Assembly (NCBI GenBank): GCA_024449915.1
Contig: JAMZAV010001741.1
Location: forward strand, 62,001 to 126,000
Origin: Sweltsa coloradensis
Lineage: Eukaryota; Arthropoda; Insecta; Plecoptera; Chloroperlidae
Length of the DNA stretch: 64,000 nucleotides
Direction: 5' to 3'
In this document: piece by piece, positions 59,601 to 64,000 of the stretch
Layout of the letters: each line of letters starts with the position of its first letter
Numbering within the stretch: the stretch's first letter is position 1
Made by a program: the position numbers and the translations under genes
The notes under the pieces: generated by a model
Told to the model about the DNA's origin: nothing
The model's input: the letters and a program-made list of their open reading frames with translations, nothing else
Databases searched by the model: none

Positions 59601-61141
59601 GCCTTAATAATTACGTGTTTTGATTATCATCCAAAATTTTGATTTTCTCCGGTCCCTGTTACCCCATTTTGGTTTTGAAAGCAAAAGGCACTGCGTCTGA
59701 GGTAGGCCTACATCTAAGTGTGGTCCAAGTTTCAAAGTTCTAAGATGCACCGTTTTCTCTGTAGGCTAAATTAATCTTCGCGGAGAATTAGCTAGCTAGC
59801 TAGCCGTAAGAATTTCAACGATGTTCAGGCACTTTTTTTAACACAGAACGGGTTATCGGATCGGGTTGATTTTTGTTTTGGTAGGTCATGGACCACATAA
59901 TTTCAGCTCATATACCCCCGAGTTTCAAGATTGTAAATCTTTCGGGGCGGCATGTGCAGATAGCTGAAAACCCCCTAACTCTGGTAGCTGTATAAAGGAC
60001 CGCGAGTTCGTCGTCGCCTAAGCAGTCGCATGCGCTTGGCTGCGGACGACGACCGTCGTGGATAGTCTATTGCTAGTCTATGGATAGTCTATTGCTAAAC
60101 GTCTCATATTACCGGTAATGCACTTCGGCTATTCGAGACGATGAGTGATGATAGATCAGGATTAAGAATGAACAGAAGGGAGGAGGGGAAACCTGGTACC
60201 GGAACGTAGCCTTCTCCTTTCGGAAAGTACCAAGGGGATCAACGTTCCATCCGAAAGGATGGTGTAACCTTGACAATCTGAATATAGGTTCCTCCAGTAA
60301 CTCGGACTGCCGAGCAGACGTCGAGAAGAACGAAGCCGTTACACTAGCTCTCGAACCCTCCATCTGTTCTAACCAGCGGTAGGCCTATAGGCCTAGCCTA
60401 CGTGAGTTTCATGGCAGAGCAGTCACCCTCACCCACTCTACCCCTGACCACACCCGAAGGCTGCTTAACTTCGGTGTTCGAGTGGGAACCGGTTAACCGA
60501 CCTCGGCTAAACCGCTGGCTAAGCCGCTAGGGGCGCGGCGGTTTGCGCAGCTGACCGCCTGCAGTATCTAGTGTTGTAGGGCTAGGGTACCCCTAGTATA
60601 CACTTATCACCGCTAGGGGCGCACCTTAAGGTTTTACAGCAAGTTCTGCTGTCTAGTTTTGCTACCTACTGTAGGTAGCCTAGCCTATAAGATTGATACA
60701 GCTATTATCCTAGCCTCTAGGCTTAGGCCAAATTTTCCTAGCTTTAATAAATGCCCTTGTGTGCTTTAGGGCTAGGCTAGGGTCTAAGGCCTATATTTGT
60801 TAATTTCCACATTCTTGATTTCATTGTAGGCCTAGGCCTAGGTCCTAGGAGGCCTTAACTGCAATTGTTACTCTATAGCAAGAAGAAACATAGCTGTCTA
60901 GGCTAGGGCCTATAGCGGAAATAAGCGAAAAACAAGTATAAATAGCCCCTAACCTTTGTGTATAAAATAGGCCTATATCCCTTTGGATAGGCCTAGGCCT
61001 AGGCCCCTAGTAGCAAAACAACGGGGAATATTATGACGTTGTCAATTAGACCCTAGGGCTAGGGAGCCACTTACCAACATCTACAGAAAAATAGATAAAT
61101 ATCACCAATGCTAGAGCAATGCGATGATATTGTGAACCCAT
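47489..61141 (-). CDS. Ly6/uPAR (three-finger fold) membrane-anchored protein B, complete
   Basis: Exons 61141-61075, 52863-52702 and 47733-47489 join in phase 1 to 157 residues. The first 23 form a signal peptide (core IALALVIFIYF). The mature protein starts near GFGIKCWNCRSDTDPKCSDPF, a pattern much like Quiver/Crooked-type Ly6 proteins (C-x2-C, then CxDPF), and ends with EYCTCNSKDGCNSS. A hydrophobic C-terminal segment (WVAIIICITLWQGLLGIV) suggests GPI or membrane anchoring. Ten cysteines precede the tail. Intron number, positions and phases equal those of gene A, so the two are likely tandem paralogues. Introns of 5 and 8 kb hold a fold-back element, HINEs and an ATTT-flanked transposon. 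Precise orthology is not determined. Confidence 0.92.
48105..49885. repeat. Compound fold-back element interrupted by an insertion
   Basis: Inner arms 48929-49200 and 49302-49583 and outer arms 48110-48475 and 49588-49880 are inverted copies (e.g. GGCCAAGCAAC left, GTTGCTTGGCC right; TTCCGCCATTTTGAAGATAT with its inverse). On the left the arm is split by about 450 bases (48478-48928) with a (GT)n tract. It lies in intron 2 of Ly6 gene B. Confidence 0.88.
50417..50725. mobile_element. hAT-type MITE
   Basis: CAGGGCTCGAATTTTAA and TTAAATTCGAACCCTG form the ends. The flanking CTTACAAC and CTAACAAC match at seven of eight positions. Confidence 0.85.
51131..51904 (+). mobile_element. HINE/Helentron-like element
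   Basis: It starts TTGGATGAGCGTAGCGAGCG and ends GCTCATCCATCAACGCGACG...GCGTTTTCCTAG. A block GATTCTGACCAAACGGG occurs twice, about 140 bases apart. It lies in intron 2 of Ly6 gene B. Confidence 0.8.
52702..52863 (-). CDS. Ly6 gene B exon 2 (first half of Cys-rich domain)
   Basis: The acceptor GATTTCAG precedes 52863 and the donor GTAAGC follows 52702. 53 full codons include CWNCRSDTDPKCSDPFDN and TMCRK. The last base G joins TG of exon 3 to make valine. Confidence 0.93.
53895..54554 (+). mobile_element. HINE-like element plus tRNA-like tail
   Basis: It starts TTAGACGAGTGAGCGAAGGG and shares GCTGAAATTTTAAACAGACA with 7400-7435 and, inverted, 22180-22200. At 54482-54560 a minus-strand tRNA-like sequence is interrupted by TAGGCCTA within its anticodon arm. 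Confidence 0.6.
54555..55558. mobile_element. CTAGGGAAACGCC hairpin copy split by an insertion of about 815 bp
   Basis: The left half (54555-54646) and right half (55463-55558) are the two arms of the family at 7797-7974. GATCCAGCC is repeated at both junctions (54638 and 55463), a probable 9-bp target duplication. The insert contains TTTGACGG/CCGTCAAA near its ends and a GCGACGTTAAAG-type repeat. Confidence 0.75.
55560..56510. other. Intron sequence, no gene seen
   Basis: Intron 1 of Ly6 gene B. GGGAACCTAAG near 55700 and CTTAGGTTCCC near 56445 are inverted and enclose about 750 bases with GGAGAGAACC-like flanks, suggesting another element without an ORF. Confidence 0.45.
56518..56622. repeat. 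(ATT)n microsatellite
   Basis: Two long ATT runs separated by a short unique segment. Confidence 0.95.
56705..58369. mobile_element. ATTT-flanked transposon with repeated GATACGTGAGTTACC motif
   Basis: Inverted ends GGGTGATTCCATG / CATGGAATCACCC are flanked by ATTT (56701-56704 and 58370-58373). The motif GATACGTGAGTTACC, sometimes with one or two changes, occurs at 57066, 57231, 57956, 57978, 58164 and 58343, always in the same orientation, the last touching the right end. A decayed gene lies at 57311-57670. Superfamily not identified. Confidence 0.8.
57311..57690 (+). pseudogene. Decayed basic-protein gene inside the ATTT-flanked element
   Basis: After a possible acceptor TTGTTACCAG the frame reads LTPVEKQKMYRERKKEEGKH and EEMKANHVNTMRNSREKA before a stop. 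Continuation is visible in other frames (KSIEKLRKEIQEAD; then PPVVTPIATSPAYKNEIP) through about 57690. The Y-R-x-R-K-K and repeated M-x-x-x-R pattern resembles the N-terminal basic segments of uncharacterised transposon-associated proteins in cnidarians and echinoderms. At least two frameshifts. Confidence 0.5.
58640..60020. repeat. Dispersed repeat family R1, copy 2
   Basis: Collinear with 1-1345 but with a single arm instead of the fold-back and with an internal partial repeat (the block near 59040-59300 recurs, diverged, near 59500-59760). It differs from copy 1 by several short insertions of GGCCTA or GGCTA at TA dinucleotides. Confidence 0.75.
60085..60510 (-). mobile_element. SINE with 5S rRNA-like head
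   Basis: Reading minus from about 60505, TTCCCACTCGAACACCGAAG, TTAAGCAGCCTTCGGG and GTAGAGTGGGTGAGGGTGAC follow the order of 5S rRNA helix/loop segments and its internal promoter (A box AAGCTAAGCAGG; C box GGATGGGAGACC). The 3' part ends in a CGTCTC/GAGACG hairpin (60100-60140) shared with 40875-40909. This is the plan of SINE3-type elements. Confidence 0.6.
61075..61141 (-). CDS. Ly6 gene B exon 1 (signal peptide)
   Basis: The ATG at 61141 opens 22 codons plus G and is followed by the donor GTAAGT. The product MGSQYHRIALALVIFIYF is a clear signal peptide, and the phase matches exon 2. Confidence 0.9.
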
Positions 61142-61683
61142 TGCAGTAGGCCTATTAAGTATTAGAATTGATGTCGATCAACACTTTCTATCCACACGAG
61201 TTACTTTTTCTTCAAGACAAGCCAATGTACAAGTTAAATGTCGAGCCGATGCGATCCCACAAACTTATTACAACCAGTCACGTGACCAAACAATGCGTGT
61301 ACGAAAATGCCGCGCCCCACAATCCTCGTTACCAACGTTGCCACAACCACACCACGCGTTGCTCGATTACATTCGTCTGGAATGGAAATAGAATGTTTTT
61401 AAACCAAGGCGCGCATTAGCACCTAAACACAAAAATACCTGTACCTGTAAAAATAACCTGTATTTTATTTAATTAAAAAAATTAGCATACTATAATGTTG
61501 CGGTCTACGGTTCCTCAAAATTTGACGCTGATCTGATCTGATCTGAGTAAAAACATTGATTAAAGAAGGCATGGCAATGGTAAAAATCAGTGCAGGCTGT
61601 AGGCCTAGGCCATATTATGTAATACACAAGGGCAGACAAGGAGGGCATAAGGGATTTTCTCATGGCGAATCTTAATGTATCTT

Positions 61684-62228
61684 AATGTTTTTGAGCGCAA
61701 TCTAAAAATTATTTCTCATGAAAATCGCAATTTTAGATTTTTTTCGATTTTTTAAAATTGACTTCGACTTATAACACCTACATGCTTAAATCGATTGTAA
61801 TGATATATTCGTGTGAAACTTGAGCGTATTCAAAAAAATATTTCTCATTAAAATCGCAATTTTACGTTTTTTTTTTTTTAAAACAAAAATTTGTCTTCGA
61901 CTTAAAACACCTACAGAACCTTAATTTCATGAATTAATATATTCGTGGGAAATTTTATCGTAATCTAAAAATTATTTCTCATGTAAATCGCAATTTTTCG
62001 CTTTTTTTCGGTTTAAAAAACATTTCTTCGGCTTATAACACCTACATGCTTTATCCGATTGTAATGTTTTTTTCACAGAACCTTAATTTTATGAATTGAT
62101 ATATTAATGTGAAATTTGAGCGCAATCGAAAAATTATTTCTCGTGAAAATAGCAATTTCACGTTTTTTCGCTTAAAAAATACGCTCATCCAACAACGCGC
62201 CTGAAAAAGCGTTTGTGAAGCTTCCTAG
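61684..62228 (+). mobile_element. 5'-truncated HINE/Helentron-like element with tandem units
   Basis: Three to four diverged units with GAGCGCAATC, AAAATTATTTCTCATG and CACCTACATGCTTTATCC. It ends CGCTCATCCAACAACGCGCC...GCGTTTGTGAAGCTTCCTAG. The TTGGATGAGCG start is absent. Confidence 0.75.
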
Positions 62229-62229
62229 T

Positions 62230-63200
62230 TCTAGTTCATATTTTGACACTAGGAAAGTAGTAGTAGCAGAGCAGTAGACTGATTTGGCGGTAGTACAGAG
62301 TACAGAATATGTATTCATCTTTCGTCCTCACACCCCGTGGGCATATATAATAAATATAAAAAAATAAAAAAATAATATTATATAAAATAAATAAATAATA
62401 TAAATAAAATAATATAAATGAAGGCTTACACTCATTGATAGGAATGGGCAAGGAAGTCGATTTTATCAATTGATATTCGTTATTGAGAAAATAACATTTT
62501 GATTATATCCCGAATAATGTTATCATCGAGTAGATCGATCTTTCTATAGAATTGATAAAAATAAATAGATTGCTTTTAAATAGCCCTCATTGTCTTCAAT
62601 GCAGGCGAGTGTCTGTAGCACCCCTGCAGCCAATCCGTGCAACATTACGACATCACGTTTAATCCCATGGACCGCATTTCTCGACCATGCATTGTGTTCT
62701 CATGGTATTATGTAACGCCAGTTACTATTTAAGTCCGGTAATATGTTGTTTCACTGCAGCCACTGCAAATCGCGATGGAAATATTTCCTCGTTAAAGTTT
62801 GTTCATTATAATTTATCATGAATTTTATATTACAACATTTTGAACGAATCAATGATATTGTCCAGCTTTGTAAATCATGTTTTACAAAATTACAGTAGGA
62901 TATAAGTATACAAAAAAATCAATCTCGTTGAAAAACGAAAACTTTTTTAAATTGGTCAAAAAATTTGGAAGTTATTCTATATTATCGATCAGTAACAATC
63001 GCTTTTCGAACTTTTTAATATCTATACTCCGTACTCGTCCCTACTAAATTACACTAATTTATCGTTTCGATTTACCATCACTATTCACAGATCTCATTAG
63101 GGTCCAATAAATTTAGCATCAACGTTTCCGCTAAAAAAAATACATATGTTAGTACGGGTCGAGTTCTGTTGAGTAGCTCTAGGTCGACAATCCGCCTTCC
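62230..63200. other. AT-rich sequence, no gene seen
   Basis: Upstream of Ly6 gene B; no domain, no clear repeat. Confidence 0.4.
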
Positions 63201-63202
63201 CT

Positions 63203-63496
63203 GTTAGTACATTAGACAAAAATTAAAAGAGTGGCTGCACCGGGGATCGAACCAGGGACCTTAATTGTCCGGGCTATGTTCTTACCAACTGAGCTATGCA
63301 GCCACCATTTTAAAACTGTCTTAATTTTTGGTCTGTTTTGTACATTGTAAATAACGTGTGTAGAGCAAAAAAAATAGACAGTTTTAAATTGGTGGCTGCA
63401 TAACTTAGTTGGTAAAAGAGCATAGCCCGGACAGCTAAGGTCCCGGGTTCAATCCCCGGTGTAGTCACTTTTGTAATTTCTGTCTAAAGTACTAAC
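63203..63496. mobile_element. MITE with two inverted tRNA-like units
   Basis: The ends are GTTAGTAC and GTACTAAC. The arms (about 105 bases) each contain a tRNA-like unit (63303-63233 minus, 63394-63466 plus) sharing GGCTGCATA and CATAGCCCGGACA. The left unit has a perfect seven-pair acceptor GGCTGCA/TGCAGCC and B box GGTTCGATCCC but no standard anticodon arm. Confidence 0.8.
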
Positions 63497-63574
63497 ATAA
63501 CAGCGTCATAGTCGCCTACATAAAGCCAAGGTAAAACATCATATTTCCCAACTCTAGGGTTACAGAGATGGTTT

Positions 63575-64000
63575 GTTGAGCGAGCGTAGCGAGCGTCTCC
63601 ACTTGACTCTTATGGCTCGAATGTCTGTTTTTTTTTTCCTGTAACTGCTTCGATACAGGTCGCACCATTTTTTGATCGACCTGAATTTTTGCACACATGT
63701 ACATACCACCTAGGCGGGTTGCTGTATAGTTTTTGAACAAAATCCAATCGTTGGTTATAAAAAATTAAAAATTAAAATTAAAATAAAAAAATAAAAATGT
63801 TCCAATCGTTATGAAATTTTGCAGGGTCAATAAGTACACCATTCTCTCCTATTTTTTAAATTTTCAGCTTAATCGGTCAAGACGTTAAAGACTTATTGGT
63901 AATCATAATTCGAAAAATGATCCTAAAAAATGAAGGAGGCAGTGAAGATACAAAGATACACTTTAGAAGGCATGACGTGAAAGATGTTGGAATAGTATAC
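63575..64000 (+). mobile_element. HINE/Helentron-like element, cut by the right edge
   Basis: It starts TTGAGCGAGCGTAGCGAGCG and continues with the CACTTGACTCTTATGG-type lead seen at 10226; the 3' hairpin is outside the window. Confidence 0.6.

Noticed and set aside
1..64000. CRISPR arrays, operons or prokaryotic islands
   Set aside because: No regular spacer-repeat arrays or dense coding; splice signals and repeats are those of an animal genome.

Overview
The window is nuclear DNA of an intron-rich animal. The coding exons are short, have GT-AG (once GC-AG) borders, and are separated by introns of several kilobases filled with transposons. Base composition is AT-rich with abundant TAGGCCTA-type octamers. 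The domain content (a KLHL2/3-type kelch gene, Ly6/uPAR genes, THAP and P2X7-tail-like transposon genes, Penelope-like and 5S-derived retroelements) suits an invertebrate deuterostome, possibly an echinoderm. The species cannot be named from the sequence.

Host genes. Three genes were assembled by hand from splice sites and reading phase, all on the minus strand. (1) The 5' part of a KLHL2/KLHL3 orthologue: five coding exons between 19958 and 3324 (N-terminus, BTB, BACK, first kelch blade), with the remaining kelch repeats beyond the left edge. (2) A complete three-exon Ly6/uPAR-domain gene, 37351 to 29799, 154 residues, with signal peptide, Cys-rich domain and C-terminal hydrophobic tail. (3) A second complete three-exon Ly6/uPAR gene, 61141 to 47489, 157 residues, with the same exon count and the same phase-1 introns. 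Genes 2 and 3 look like tandem paralogues.

Mobile DNA. Most of the rest is transposon sequence, much of it nested. From 3762 to 12590 two copies of one hAT-like family lie in opposite orientation. The right copy is an exact empty site showing that a 5.5 kb TTAA-flanked element (4141-9675) inserted into the left copy. That element carries a THAP zinc finger and a decayed gene resembling the zinc-binding C-terminal domain of P2X7 receptors. Other elements are: a TA-flanked element whose end motif recurs inside it (11411-12396); an ATTT-flanked element with six direct copies of a 15-bp motif (56705-58369); at least eight Helentron/HINE-like elements ending in a hairpin plus CTAG; several large fold-back palindromes (about 4.5, 13.5, 16.5, 20.7 and 49 kb); hAT-type MITEs; tRNA-like and 5S rRNA-like SINE sequences; and the GIY-YIG end of a Penelope-like element at 43.3-43.6 kb.

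Regions: 1-20 kb, KLHL gene with nested transposons in its introns; 20-29.8 kb, palindrome, a recent 598-bp tandem duplication, then mostly unrecognised sequence; 29.8-37.4 kb, first Ly6 gene; 37.4-47.5 kb, HINE, minisatellite, Penelope remnant; 47.5-61.1 kb, second Ly6 gene with a compound fold-back and the ATTT element in its introns; 61.1-64 kb, HINEs and an inverted tRNA-like pair.
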